Source: CAYUQT01 sp964596165
GTDB taxonomy: Bacteria > Planctomycetota > Phycisphaerae > UBA1845 > JAFGLZ01
DNA length: 28,807 nucleotides
Assembly (NCBI GenBank): GCA_964596165.1
Contig: CAZQTW010000074.1
Coordinates: forward strand, 1-28,807
Direction of reading: 5' to 3'
Part shown: one piece after another, positions 16,041-25,326 of the stretch
How the letters are laid out: the number at the start of each line of letters is the position of its first letter
Position numbering within the stretch: position 1 is the stretch's first letter
Made by a program: the position numbers and the translations under genes
The notes under the pieces: generated by a model
What the model was told of the DNA's origin: nothing
Databases searched by the model: none
Seen by the model: only the letters and a program-made list of their open reading frames with translations

Positions 16041-17510
16041 CTAGGCCTGGAAGTCGTGCTTCAGGATTTCGATTGTGCGCCGGCACAACTCCTGTCCGTA
16101 ATCGGTCCAGATGCCCTCCCCCCAATATCGAAAGCAGCTCGTCTGGGTCATGAGCAGGTGGTAGAGCGCGTTACGGTAGCGTGGGTCTGACGGAGGAATA
16201 TTTCGATCCAGAACCTTCTCGGCGAAGAGTGCGCCGGCCGATTCCATCTTGCCTATTACCCGCTCGTAGCCGCGGACCCAGGATTTGTCTCCGGTCCAGC
16301 TTCCGCCTTCCATAGGGAAGCGGTGGTCTTCCTTCCTTAGCGTCTCAATCACGTTGGCCAGTGCTTCCGGGCCGGTTGGCTCCGGGAGTCGGTCCCAGAT
16401 TCGTTTCTGGTGTATCGGCTGAATGGGAGGAAGATCGTTCTCCGTGATTCCGATGCTTTCCAGGTGTTCGATGTATTCGGTTACGTTCATCGGCGGCGTT
16501 GGGCTTCCCGATGCTTCCGACATGACGGCGAGGTATTTCGCTGGGAACTCGTTCATCATGACGCCGCCGTTCTCGCCGTCGGAGATTTGCGTGACCAGCG
16601 GGGGAATGGATCTGCCGGCCAATTCGCGGTGCCGGAGGCCGCGGGCTTCGTAGTAGGGCTGCATTTGTCCGACGAGCTTGGTGTCGCTGCCCTGGGTCTT
16701 GACGATTGCGATGATGCCGGCGGTTCGGCCACTCGCGTTTCTTGCGATCAGCCGATGCGGGATGTGGGGGTCATGGAGAGGGCCGCCGTCGGGAGTCCGT
16801 TCCACGGTGTGTTCCTGGACCAGGACCCAACGGTAGCCGGAGTCCTTGAGGGTCTTGACGAATTCGTAGCAGACGTCCGGGTGATTCGGCAGGGCCATTT
16901 CCGCCGGTGAGAACCCGCGTACGCGAGCGAGCGCCTCGAGGCCGAAGATCGCGGCGAAATGGTGCCGCCAGGCTTGAACATGGAGGCGGTAGTCCCGCAC
17001 GGGCGTGGAGGGCGCGACGGCGTGGCCCCACGGAGCGCCGAGCCACTCGACAGCGCGGCGATACGCCGGGTCGCACGTGATCGTCTTGAGGCTGTCGATA
17101 ACGTCGTCTGCTCCCATCTGTCGCAGGCCATGAAGGAGGCAGCCGGAGTACTCCAACATAATCCGAGGGTTCTTGCCTTGCCGGATGAGTTGCGGGATGA
17201 ACTCGCCCATCCGCTTGTAGCACTGCAGGAAGACGGTGGCATTGTAACGGTCGCCGCTGTGAGGGCTGTTCATCATGTGTTGGAGGTTGCCGATGACCCT
17301 GGCCGTTCGTAGGTCTTGGCCTTCGGCCGGGATCAGCGGTTGGTGCATGTGCAGTGCAATGGCGAAGGCGCTTCGGATGCTCGCGAAGTCGATGCCGCTC
17401 TCGGGGAGATACGCGGGTCCGGATTGCGTCATTGCCTGAGCGATCAGGCCTTCCGCGCCGCAGATATTGGGAATGCCTGCGACATACTCGGGTATCACGG
17501 CGATGCTCAT
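16041..17510 (-). CDS. GH57 family glycoside hydrolase
   Basis: 489 residues. HMHQP (residues 54-58) is GH57 motif 1. GFSPAEMALPNH carries the candidate nucleophile Glu204 in the position of the conserved region 3 glutamate. QISDGENGG (about 309-315) holds the acid region with Asp311, and GSWTGDKSW is near the C-terminal conserved block. The family includes alpha-amylases, 4-alpha-glucanotransferases, branching enzymes and amylopullulanases, retaining enzymes on alpha-glucans; this protein looks closest to uncharacterised bacterial GH57 members. No signal peptide is visible, so it is probably cytoplasmic, perhaps acting on glycogen. Start chosen at 17510 because GGGAG lies 6 bases upstream; the frame stays open to 17747, but the extra residues show no family similarity. 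It converges on the sensor kinase with about 100 bases between. Confidence 0.85.
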   Translation of the reverse strand: MSIAVIPEYVAGIPNICGAEGLIAQAMTQSGPAYLPESGIDFASIRSAFAIALHMHQPLIPAEGQDLRTARVIGNLQHMMNSPHSGDRYNATVFLQCYKRMGEFIPQLIRQGKNPRIMLEYSGCLLHGLRQMGADDVIDSLKTITCDPAYRRAVEWLGAPWGHAVAPSTPVRDYRLHVQAWRHHFAAIFGLEALARVRGFSPAEMALPNHPDVCYEFVKTLKDSGYRWVLVQEHTVERTPDGGPLHDPHIPHRLIARNASGRTAGIIAIVKTQGSDTKLVGQMQPYYEARGLRHRELAGRSIPPLVTQISDGENGGVMMNEFPAKYLAVMSEASGSPTPPMNVTEYIEHLESIGITENDLPPIQPIHQKRIWDRLPEPTGPEALANVIETLRKEDHRFPMEGGSWTGDKSWVRGYERVIGKMESAGALFAEKVLDRNIPPSDPRYRNALYHLLMTQTSCFRYWGEGIWTDYGQELCRRTIEILKHDFQA

Positions 17511-17879
17511 GACCACTCCCGTTCCGGTCTTTGCCTCGTAGACCTGCTTGCCAAGGGGGTTAGCGTCATGAGCGGTCCCCCCGGTGGTCTCTTTCCATCT
17601 TCGCAGATGCGGTTGTTTCTGTACAGGCGAGAAGCCGAGAAGCACGGGCCATCGATGTGGCGGACCGGCCGATGTGATCGACTGTCTCACTGGAATGCCG
17701 CGAACGGAATTGACGTCGATGGCGAATAGGCCGACGATAGGAGGCATCGAGCCTTTCGCGAAGGTTCGGAGCCTTTGTTTGCCGAGCCGGGGGTGGTGTG
17801 TGTTCCGTAATGTTCAGGGTTCCGGTTTTCGCCGCGACGACGAATCGGGGCCGTCCGGTGCGGAAGGAGTGACTGAGAA
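17511..17879. other. Divergent intergenic region
   Basis: About 370 bases between the starts of the GH57 gene (minus) and the FAD oxidoreductase gene (plus), so both promoters should be here. I see no consensus-quality -35/-10 pair. The minus frame of GH57 stays open to 17747, but its composition (Arg/Pro-rich, no family motifs) argues against coding. Confidence 0.4.
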
Positions 17880-20699
17880 ATGCGACGGGTTCTGGAAGTG
17901 TTTCTGTCGACCATGCCTCTTCTGGCGATGATCTACCCCTCATCCGTCCGTGGCGCCGAGCAAGGCGACGATCGGCAAGGGCCATCCGAGCATGTCGCCT
18001 TCCGCAAGCCGCCGTCGGATACGCGCATGGTTCAGGACGGCTTTCTTTGGATCGAAGCGGAGGACTTCAAAGATTACGGCGACTGGCGTTTGGACACGCA
18101 GTTCGTTCATCTGATGGGCTCGGCCTACCTGATCGCGGGAGGCATAGGATCGCCGATTCGAGACGCGACGACGGATATCACCGTTTCCAAAGCCGGGAGG
18201 TATCGTGTCTGGGTCCGCACGAAGGACTGGCTCAAGGGCCATTCGCCGGGCCGGTTCACCGTGTCGGTGAACGGGGTTCGATCCGGGCAGGTTCTGGGGG
18301 TCGCCGAGACCCAGGCATGGATCTGGCAATCGGCGGGCGAATTCGAACTTCCGTGCGGGGCGATGCGGATTGCCCTGCACGATCTGACGGGCTACTTCGC
18401 GCGGTGCGATTCCCTGTTGCTCACGACCGACCTGTCCTACAGGCCGCCGAACGAGCCCAATGACCTGTTGCGAGAACGTGCCCGGCTGACCGGTTGCTCT
18501 CTGGAGCCCCGGGAGGAGGGCGCGTTCGACGTGATTGTGGTCGGCGGCGGAACGGCGGGGTGTTGTGCCGCCATCGCGTCGGCCCGTCTCGGCGCCAAGA
18601 CGGCGCTGGTTCAGAATCGACCGGTATTGGGCGGAAACGCCAGCATCGAACTGGGTGTCGGTGTCGCCGGCGCGAGCGCGCGACATCGAAACGCGCGGGA
18701 GAGCGGGATCATCGAGGAGGCCGGCGAGATCAAACGGCGGCGTGGCGATCGCAGCGTCAGCGAGGCGTTTCGGATACTGACCGAAGCGGAACGGCGCTTG
18801 GCCGTGTTCTACAATCGGCACGTCGTCGGCGTGGAAACGGATGGCGGCGGTCGCATCGTGGCCGTGAAGGCCGTTGATACGCTGACGGGGCTTCATAGCC
18901 GGTATCGCGGCCGGCTCTTCGTCGACTGCACGGGCGATGGGTGGGTGGGGTTCTACGCGGGGGCGAAGTATCGGATGGGCCGGGAGTCGCGGGAGGAATT
19001 CGGCGAGGACCTTGCTCCGTCGCAGGCCGATGCGATCACGATGAGCGGTTGCCTGATGGGCAATCTGGCCATCGGGTTTCGGGCCGAGGATACCGGCGTG
19101 CCGACGACGTATGTTCCGCCGTCATGGGCCGCCAAGCTGCCTTCCGGGGAGGCGTTCGGCCGGGCGATCCGGCGGCTCACGACGGGCGAGTGGTGGATGG
19201 AGCATCCCGGCGATATCGACGATCTGTACGACGCCGAACGTGCGCGCGATGAGTTGATCCGGATCAGCTTCGGTTACTGGGATTACGTCAAGAACGCGTG
19301 GCCGCAGCGCCATGAGGCGGCCACGTGGAAGCTGGTTCACGTTCCTCACATGGACGCCAAGCGGGAAACGCGCCGATTGATAGGGGATCATATCCTTACC
19401 CAGCAGGAGGTGCAGAAGGGGACCCTGTTTCCGGACCGCATTTCTTACGGCGGCTGGTCGATCGACGTGCACCATCCGAAAGGCATCTTCTCCGGGAAGG
19501 AAGGTCCCTACTACTGTGATCCGCATGTGCCGATTTACACCATTCCCTACCGCTGCCTCTATTCCGTGAATGTCGAGAACCTTCTGTTCGCCGGTCGCGA
19601 CATCAGTGTGACGCACATTGCCCTCGGAACCGTTCGGGTCATGGGGACGCTGGCCACGCTGGGTCAAGCCGCGGGCACGGCGGCCGCGCTCTGTCTCAGG
19701 CACAATGTCAGCCCGCGCAAGCTCGGTCAGGAGTACATCACGGAGCTCCAGCAGACGTTGCTGAAGCACGATCAGTACATTCCGGCGATCACGAACGAAG
19801 ATCCGGCCGATCTCGCCCGCGGCGCGACGGTGACTGCCTCGAGCACGGCCGCCCACGAGGAGTTCGGCCGCCAACACGTCGTTCTCACCGAGCGGCACGA
19901 ACTGAACACGCCGCGGGCCGTGATGTTCCCGCGCGGGGCGAACCGGGAACTGAAATCCGTCCGGCTTTGGCTTCACTCCGAGCGAAGAGAGCCTGTCGAC
20001 GTTGCGCTTCACGTTCGGGGAGCGAAGGCGGCCGGCGAGTTTCAGCCGGGTGCCGACCTGGCGACCGTATCCGCGAGGGTGAATCCGGGACCTCGGAGCG
20101 TCGTTGAATTCCGGATTGATCGGACGATCGAGGAACCCTATGTGTGGGTGTGGTTGCCGAAGACCCCGGGCCTGTCGTGGTGGTTGATGTCGAGCGCTCC
20201 GGAGGGTACCTGTCGCGCTTATGGGGGAGACGACCGTCGGCAATGGACGGTGGTCCGACAGGCGTATGCGTTTGCGACCGATCCGCCGTTGGCCCTTGAG
20301 ACCGACTATCGTCCGCAGAACGTCATCAACGGCGTAGCACGCATCGTCGGAAAGGCCGGCAACATGTGGGTGTCCGATCCGCGTCAGACGCTGCCGCAAC
20401 ACGTGGAGTTGTCCTTTGCTTCCCCTGTCGTGATCAACACCGTCTACCTGACGTTCGATACCGACCTTGACCCTCGCTTTGGCGGATCGACCGTATCGCC
20501 CAGGTGCGTTCGCGACTACTCGCTTACCGGCTATGATGGGAAACAATGGCACGAACTGGCGAAGGTCGGCGATAACGACCGGCGGCGACGGGTTCACCGA
20601 TGTGAGACGATGTCCCTGGCGAAGCTCCGGCTTACCGTGCAAGCGACGCACGGCGATCGGTCGGCCCGTGTGTTCGAGGTTCGTGCGTACAAGGAGTAG
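17880..20699 (+). CDS. Exported FAD-dependent oxidoreductase with carbohydrate-binding-like terminal domains
   Basis: 939 residues. A signal peptide ends near VRGAEQ (about residue 26). Residues about 55-185 (WIEAEDFKDYGDW, then a beta-rich run with GRYRVWVRTKDW) resemble a carbohydrate-binding beta sandwich. A flavin-binding domain of the FAD_oxidored type begins at about 217 with FDVIVVGGGTAGCCAA and continues with VLGGNAS and a second FAD block, LFAGRDISVTHIALGTVRVM (about 570-590). The last 140 residues, from ETDYRPQNVINGVAR, resemble a discoidin/F5-8-type-C domain. GGAAGGAG (17862-17869) supports ATG 17880. It starts a plus-strand run with an MBL hydrolase, Gfo/Idh/MocA oxidoreductase and a TIM/DUF1080 fusion, so oxidation of a sugar or glycoside is likely; substrate and electron acceptor are unknown. 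Confidence 0.85.
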   Translation: MRRVLEVFLSTMPLLAMIYPSSVRGAEQGDDRQGPSEHVAFRKPPSDTRMVQDGFLWIEAEDFKDYGDWRLDTQFVHLMGSAYLIAGGIGSPIRDATTDITVSKAGRYRVWVRTKDWLKGHSPGRFTVSVNGVRSGQVLGVAETQAWIWQSAGEFELPCGAMRIALHDLTGYFARCDSLLLTTDLSYRPPNEPNDLLRERARLTGCSLEPREEGAFDVIVVGGGTAGCCAAIASARLGAKTALVQNRPVLGGNASIELGVGVAGASARHRNARESGIIEEAGEIKRRRGDRSVSEAFRILTEAERRLAVFYNRHVVGVETDGGGRIVAVKAVDTLTGLHSRYRGRLFVDCTGDGWVGFYAGAKYRMGRESREEFGEDLAPSQADAITMSGCLMGNLAIGFRAEDTGVPTTYVPPSWAAKLPSGEAFGRAIRRLTTGEWWMEHPGDIDDLYDAERARDELIRISFGYWDYVKNAWPQRHEAATWKLVHVPHMDAKRETRRLIGDHILTQQEVQKGTLFPDRISYGGWSIDVHHPKGIFSGKEGPYYCDPHVPIYTIPYRCLYSVNVENLLFAGRDISVTHIALGTVRVMGTLATLGQAAGTAAALCLRHNVSPRKLGQEYITELQQTLLKHDQYIPAITNEDPADLARGATVTASSTAAHEEFGRQHVVLTERHELNTPRAVMFPRGANRELKSVRLWLHSERREPVDVALHVRGAKAAGEFQPGADLATVSARVNPGPRSVVEFRIDRTIEEPYVWVWLPKTPGLSWWLMSSAPEGTCRAYGGDDRRQWTVVRQAYAFATDPPLALETDYRPQNVINGVARIVGKAGNMWVSDPRQTLPQHVELSFASPVVINTVYLTFDTDLDPRFGGSTVSPRCVRDYSLTGYDGKQWHELAKVGDNDRRRRVHRCETMSLAKLRLTVQATHGDRSARVFEVRAYKE

Positions 20700-20702
20700 G
20701 TC

Positions 20703-21635
20703 GTGGACGAAATCCACCTGTTGGTTTTCGGAAACCGCGGTGTGATCCGATCATCGATGTTGCTTGTGCTTGTTGTCTCGCCGGTGATGGGGTCATCGAC
20801 GGACGACTCGACGACCCGGCCCGCGCCGGCCGCATTCACGCTCTGGCAGCTCCCCGCACAGACACGCACGCAAATGATGTCCTACGTGATCCGATCGGCC
20901 GGTGGGAAGGTAATCGTCATCGATGGTGGGACGGCGGGTGATGCCGCGTATTTGCGGAGGTTTCTGATCGACCAGGGGGGCGTGGTCGAGGCGTGGTTTC
21001 TGACCCACCCCCACTCGGATCACGTGATGGCCTTCGCGATGATTGTGAGTGATCCGGGATCGATCAAGATTACGGATGTCTACGCGTCAATTCCGGACGA
21101 GGAGTGGATGCGGAAACATGCCAACAAGCCGGACGTAGTGGAGTATGAGCTGTTCAACCAGTCGGTGCGCAAGGCCAACCGGAATCTCACCGAACTTCGG
21201 CTGGGCCAGGAGTTCATCGTGGATGGGGTTCGAATCGAGGTGCTTGGGGTCAAGAACCCTGAGATCCACCGCAACGCCGTCAACAACTCCAGCGTCGTCC
21301 TGCGTCTCTCCGACGGGGGCAAATCGGTCCTCTTCCTGGCCGACCTCGGCGTTGAGGGCGGCGATAAGCTGTTGAAGAGTCCTTATCGTTCCCGTCTGCA
21401 CTGCGACTACGTCCAGATGGCCCATCACGGTCAGAACGGCGTGAGTGAGGCCTTCTACAGGGTCGTCAACCCCTCTTACTGTCTCTGGCCAACGCCTCGC
21501 TGGTTGTGGGACAACGACATGGGCAAAGGCAAGGGGTCCGGCCGTTGGAAGACGCTCGAGGTCCGAGCCTGGATGGACACACTCCATATCAAGCGCCACT
21601 ACGTTATGGCCGACGGGCTGTGTCGAATTGAGTGA
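20703..21635 (+). CDS. MBL-fold (metallo-beta-lactamase superfamily) hydrolase, ComEC-like
   Basis: 310 residues. GTG 20703 is preferred because AAGGAG (20691-20696) lies 6 bases upstream and the gene follows the oxidoreductase stop by only 3 bases. A hydrophobic N-terminal segment (MLLVLVVSPVMGSS, about 19-32) suggests export or membrane attachment. Metal-binding motifs of the MBL fold are present: THPHSDHV (about 100-107), LFLADLG with its bridging Asp, and MAHHGQNG with the later His. The order and spacing resemble the soluble beta-lactamase-like domain of ComEC and related hydrolases. Tight coupling to the oxidoreductase implies co-translation and a common pathway; a hydrolase for a sugar lactone or ester would fit, but the substrate is not visible. 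Confidence 0.85.
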   Translation: MDEIHLLVFGNRGVIRSSMLLVLVVSPVMGSSTDDSTTRPAPAAFTLWQLPAQTRTQMMSYVIRSAGGKVIVIDGGTAGDAAYLRRFLIDQGGVVEAWFLTHPHSDHVMAFAMIVSDPGSIKITDVYASIPDEEWMRKHANKPDVVEYELFNQSVRKANRNLTELRLGQEFIVDGVRIEVLGVKNPEIHRNAVNNSSVVLRLSDGGKSVLFLADLGVEGGDKLLKSPYRSRLHCDYVQMAHHGQNGVSEAFYRVVNPSYCLWPTPRWLWDNDMGKGKGSGRWKTLEVRAWMDTLHIKRHYVMADGLCRIE

Positions 21636-21701
21636 CCTTGGTGGCGCCGCTTTCGACCTTTCGCATTGCACGATCGGTTGTCGGCGGGGGCGGCCTGGAG
21701 A

Positions 21702-21731
21702 TTGGACCGACCATCCCATAGGGCGTAGAAT
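21702..21731 (+). promoter_or_regulatory. Possible promoter before the Gfo/Idh/MocA-DUF1080 pair
   Basis: TTGGAC (21702-21707), 18 bases, then TAGAAT (21726-21731). The -10 matches consensus at five of six positions; the -35 is weak. The 186-base gap after the MBL gene would allow a separate transcript for the next two genes. Confidence 0.25.
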
Positions 21732-21821
21732 CTTGCCCGATCGGCAGGCGCTGTGTATGTGCCGATCTCGTTTACAGGATCGCGACTGAAACCCGATGAC
21801 CTTCACAACGGAGGCGAAATC

Positions 21822-23069
21822 ATGACGACACGTTCTTCTCGTCGACAGTTCCTCCAATCGGCTTCGGCCGGTGCGGCGATGGCCTTTACCACGTCGAGTT
21901 ATGCCCGGATCGTCGGGGCCAACGAGCGGATTTTGCTGGCACAGATCGGCTGCGGCTCTCGCGGTATCGACGCCCACATGGCCACCGTCCACAAGTTCGA
22001 CAAGGACCAGAATGTTGAGTTCACTGCGGTCTGTGACCCGTGGCGGGTGCGGCGTGAGATGGCCGCCGCGCGGTGTAAGGAGTGGTACGGCCGCCCGGCG
22101 CGGCAGTTCGTGTCGTATCGGGACATCATGGCCCTGGACGACATCGATGCCGTGTTGATCGCCTCGCCCGACCATCACCATTGCTTGCATCTGGAGGCCG
22201 CCGCCAAGGCCAAGAAGGACGCCTATTGCGAGAAACCGCTCGCGATGGATATGGAATCGCTCAAGCGGACGTGCGACGCGGTCAAGGCCTCGGGCATCGT
22301 GGCGCAGATGGGGACACAGGTTCGCAGTTGGCCGACGAGCGCCGGCTGCCGCGAGTTGTTCCGATCGGGCGCGATCGGCAAGGTGTCACGAATCGAGCAG
22401 TGCCGCAACGGCAGCCGGCCCTACTGGTATGCCTTCCTGAAGGACGCCAAGGCGGAAGATGTGGACTTCAAGGAGTTTCTGTATGACCGGCCCGATCGGC
22501 CGTTCCACAGCAAGTGGTTGACCGGCTGGTACGGCTACCGCGATTTCACGGACGGCCCGATCGCGAATCTCGGTTGCCATTTCATCGACCTGCTGCACTA
22601 CATCGTCGGGGCGTCGATCCCGACGAGTGCGGTTGCTCAGGGCGCCACCTACACCTGGAAAGACGAATACGGCTTCACGTGTCCCGATCACTGTGAGGCG
22701 ACGTGGATGTATCCCGAGGGCTTTCTCGTGAGCTACTGCAGCAACTTCGGCAACGGTAGCGGGAATGTGTTGAAGATTTACGGGGATCAGGGTGTGATCG
22801 ACCTGACCAACTGGACTGCCCCGACGTACTCCGCGGCTGGGGCCATCAAGACGAGCAAGGCGCCCAAGACGGAGACGAAGGTACCCCCGGTGGAGATTCC
22901 CGATCATTTCCTCGACTGGCTCCAGTGCCTTCGCACTCGCAAGGCGCCGAACGCCCCCATCGAGGCCGGCTACTCGCATTCGGTCGCGGTGATCATGGCC
23001 ACCAAGGCCATGGATACGGGCAAGCGGCAGGTCTATGACGCCGAGAAGCGGGAGATTCGGGAAGGCTGA
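21822..23069 (+). CDS. Gfo/Idh/MocA family oxidoreductase with twin-arginine-type leader
   Basis: 415 residues from ATG 21822, with GGAGG at 21810-21814. The leader SRRQFLQSASAGAAM is a twin-arginine signal. ILLAQIGCGSRG (about 37-48) is the Rossmann nucleotide-binding turn. IASPDHHH and CEKPLAMDME (about 136-145, with the family lysine) complete the N-terminal domain, and GCHFIDLLHY (about 251-260) supplies the catalytic-site His/Asp of the C-terminal domain. Family enzymes oxidise or reduce sugar carbons with tightly held NAD(P); in several Tat-exported members the cofactor is carried out with the folded protein. The stop is 11 bases before the TIM-barrel/DUF1080 fusion, so the two form an operon. 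Conversion of a glycoside to its 3-keto form, or the reverse, is the likely step. Confidence 0.9.
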   Translation: MTTRSSRRQFLQSASAGAAMAFTTSSYARIVGANERILLAQIGCGSRGIDAHMATVHKFDKDQNVEFTAVCDPWRVRREMAAARCKEWYGRPARQFVSYRDIMALDDIDAVLIASPDHHHCLHLEAAAKAKKDAYCEKPLAMDMESLKRTCDAVKASGIVAQMGTQVRSWPTSAGCRELFRSGAIGKVSRIEQCRNGSRPYWYAFLKDAKAEDVDFKEFLYDRPDRPFHSKWLTGWYGYRDFTDGPIANLGCHFIDLLHYIVGASIPTSAVAQGATYTWKDEYGFTCPDHCEATWMYPEGFLVSYCSNFGNGSGNVLKIYGDQGVIDLTNWTAPTYSAAGAIKTSKAPKTETKVPPVEIPDHFLDWLQCLRTRKAPNAPIEAGYSHSVAVIMATKAMDTGKRQVYDAEKREIREG

Positions 23070-23080
23070 GGAGAACAGGC

Positions 23081-24523
23081 ATGGAGCGACGGGAGTTTCT
23101 GGCACTCGGGCTTGGCGCGGTGGGGGCAACTTCATTGCGGAACCTTAGGGCGCTTGCGGCGTCGTCGGCTGAGGTCGCCGAGCCGTTCGGCATCTCGCTG
23201 GCCGAGTGGTCGCTGGTCAAGAGCCTTCGCGGCGGCAAGATGACGAACCTCGACTTTCCGCGAGTTGCCAAACAGGAATTCGACATCGACTGCATCGAGT
23301 TCGTCGATCAGTTCTTCGCCGGCAAGGCCAAGGACATGGCCTACCTCGCCGAGCTTAAGAAACGGGCCGAAGGCGAGGGCGTGAAGAGGGGTCTGATCAT
23401 GCTCGACACGAACGGACCGCTCGGCTCGCCCAGGAAGGACCTGCGCGAGGCGGCGGTTGACAAGACCTTCGCCTGGATCGACGCGGCCACGTTTCTTGGG
23501 TGTCATACCGTCCGGGTCAACGTACGGGGTGCGGAAGATCCGCAGGAATTGCGCCGGCTGACTGCCGAGAGTTGCCTCCGGCTGGCCGACTATGCGGCCG
23601 AGCGGTCCGTCAACGTTGTTATCGAGAACCACGGCGGGCCGTCGTCGGATCCCGCGTGGCTCAGCTCGGTGATGAAGGACGTCAACAAGCCGAACTTCGG
23701 GACGCTGCCGGATTTCGGGAACTTTCCGTCCCCCGTCAATCGTTATGACGCCGTCGAGATGCTGATGCCCTATGCCAAGGGCGTCAGCGCGAAGGCGACC
23801 GGATTCACGACAACCGGAGAAGTGGCCGGAATCGATTTCCGTCGCATGATGCGGATCGTTCGTGACGCCGGGTTCAAGGGATACGTCGGCGTCGAGTCCG
23901 GCGCGCCTGATGCGGACGGTGAGGCGGACGCGATCCGTAAGACGCGCGACCTGCTGAGGCGGATTCGACAGGAGATGGCGCGCTGCAAGCCGATCTTCAA
24001 CGGTCGCGACCTGACGGGGTGGGCAGTCGTCGAAGGCGGCGAGTGGGAGGTCCGGAACGGCATTCTCATCGGGCGCAACGGGCGCAACTGGTCGACGAAC
24101 CCTGAGAAGACCGGATCGTGGTTGCGAACGGAGAGGGAGTATGGCGACTTTCGGCTCGAATTGCAGTATACGATCAGCCAGAAGGGTAACAGCGGCGTGT
24201 TCTTTCGATCGGCGATCGAGCGGAATCCCGCCTTTACCGGATACGAGATGCAGATACACGACTCGCCCGGTCAGCCGCCTTCGAAGCAGGGTCCCACGGC
24301 GATCTATGATACGGTCGCGCCGAGCAAGAACGTGGTGCGGCCGTCCGGGGAGTGGAACACCGTGACGATCGTGGCGAAAGGGCCGAAGATCGTCATCGAG
24401 GCGAACGGCGAGAAGGTTATCGACACGGAGCTGAGTCGCTCGATGAAGGGTTACATCGGCCTGCAGAATCACGACGAACGCGCTGTCGTGAAGTTCCGCA
24501 ACATCCGGATCGAGGAGTTGTGA
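23081..24523 (+). CDS. Fusion of a TIM-barrel sugar isomerase-like domain with a DUF1080 (3-keto-disaccharide hydrolase-like) domain
   Basis: 480 residues. MERREFLALGLGAVGA is a Tat-like leader. Residues about 35-300 form an AP-endonuclease-2/xylose-isomerase-like TIM barrel, with CIEFVDQFF, VRVNVRGAED, NVVIENHGG and GYVGVESG. From about 303 a complete DUF1080 domain follows: CKPIFNGRDLTGW, WEVRNGILIG, TEREYGDFRLELQYTIS, GNSGVFFRS, YEMQIHD and HDERAVVKFRNIRI. The two domains are more often separate genes. DUF1080 members act on 3-keto-glycosides, and TIM-barrel isomerase/lyase proteins accompany them, so the fusion would join two steps after the upstream Gfo/Idh/MocA enzyme. The sequence is continuous in one frame across the junction, so the fusion is not an obvious frameshift artefact. 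An exported location is inferred from the leader. Confidence 0.9.
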   Translation: MERREFLALGLGAVGATSLRNLRALAASSAEVAEPFGISLAEWSLVKSLRGGKMTNLDFPRVAKQEFDIDCIEFVDQFFAGKAKDMAYLAELKKRAEGEGVKRGLIMLDTNGPLGSPRKDLREAAVDKTFAWIDAATFLGCHTVRVNVRGAEDPQELRRLTAESCLRLADYAAERSVNVVIENHGGPSSDPAWLSSVMKDVNKPNFGTLPDFGNFPSPVNRYDAVEMLMPYAKGVSAKATGFTTTGEVAGIDFRRMMRIVRDAGFKGYVGVESGAPDADGEADAIRKTRDLLRRIRQEMARCKPIFNGRDLTGWAVVEGGEWEVRNGILIGRNGRNWSTNPEKTGSWLRTEREYGDFRLELQYTISQKGNSGVFFRSAIERNPAFTGYEMQIHDSPGQPPSKQGPTAIYDTVAPSKNVVRPSGEWNTVTIVAKGPKIVIEANGEKVIDTELSRSMKGYIGLQNHDERAVVKFRNIRIEEL

Positions 24524-24644
24524 ACCGCGCCATCGTCGGTGCCTCGTCGAACGTGACGACGGCCTCCCAAGCCGAGGTTGGTTGCGCTGCCCGAGGGGTA
24601 GATACGGCGTCTGGTCGCATTCACGCGCCAGGATGTCGCGTCTC

Positions 24645-25217
24645 CTATGAAGGGACGGCGGATTTCCTTGCTGTCTCCAGTAACCTAATCCAGTGGCCTA
24701 TGTAGTGGCCATGATCGTGGTAGGTCCGGCCGCTGATGAGGTTGCCGTCGATGACGCAGGGCTCGTCGACGAACGTACCGCCGCAAACCTCCAAATCGAA
24801 CTTGCACTTGGGTACGGTGGCCATTCGTCGGCCCTTGACGCATCCGGCATAGGCGGGGATCTCCACCCCGTGACAGACGCATGCGATCGGCTTGTTGGCC
24901 TGGAAGAAGTGCCGTGTGATTCGCACCAGGTCCGGATCATACCGGATGTACTCGGGCGCCCGGCCACCGGAGAAAAAGATGCCGAGGTATTCCTCCGGAT
25001 TGACGTCGCGAAAGGCGACGTTCGCCTCGATCGTGTAGCCCTCCCATTCCTTGGTGATGGTCCAGCCCGGCTTGACCTCGTGCATGACCATTTGGAATCG
25101 TCGCTTCTCCGGTCCCGCGACGACGGGCGTGAAGCCTGCCTCGATGAGGCGGTAGTACGGGTAGAGCGTATCCACGGTTTCAGACGCGTCGCCGACTACG
25201 ATCAGGACTTTGCTCAT
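24645..25217 (-). CDS. DJ-1/PfpI family protein
   Basis: 190 residues from ATG 25217, where an AAAGGTAAGG run precedes the start. KVLIVVGDASETVDTLYPYY holds the N-terminal acid (Glu13). FFSGGRAPEYIRYDP and ACVCHGVEIPAYAG form the nucleophile elbow, with Cys115 and His116. Length is that of the single-domain family. Members include proteases, glyoxalases/deglycases and chaperones; with Cys and Glu both intact, an enzymatic role in removing reactive carbonyls is possible and would suit a pathway making keto-sugars. That role is inference. A longer minus-strand frame to 25385 has no family similarity at its start. It lies downstream of the GNAT gene with a 109-base gap and may be the last gene of the minus-strand run. 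Confidence 0.85.
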   Translation of the reverse strand: MSKVLIVVGDASETVDTLYPYYRLIEAGFTPVVAGPEKRRFQMVMHEVKPGWTITKEWEGYTIEANVAFRDVNPEEYLGIFFSGGRAPEYIRYDPDLVRITRHFFQANKPIACVCHGVEIPAYAGCVKGRRMATVPKCKFDLEVCGGTFVDEPCVIDGNLISGRTYHDHGHYIGHWIRLLETARKSAVPS

Positions 25218-25326
25218 GGTCGACCTTACCTTTCTGCGGTATTCCCAGTCACCTGACGCCATCCGGCTTGATTGCCAAGTTCGGCGTATGGCGTCACGGG
25301 GAGGTGTTGCGGACTCCAAGAGGCCG

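Noticed and set aside
17511..17747. N-terminal extension of the GH57 frame
   Set aside because: The extra 79 residues lack family similarity, and a well spaced GGGAG marks the start at 17510.
19122..20717. 531-codon minus-strand open frame opposite the FAD oxidoreductase
   Set aside because: Arginine-rich antisense translation without motifs; the plus strand encodes a recognisable flavoenzyme.
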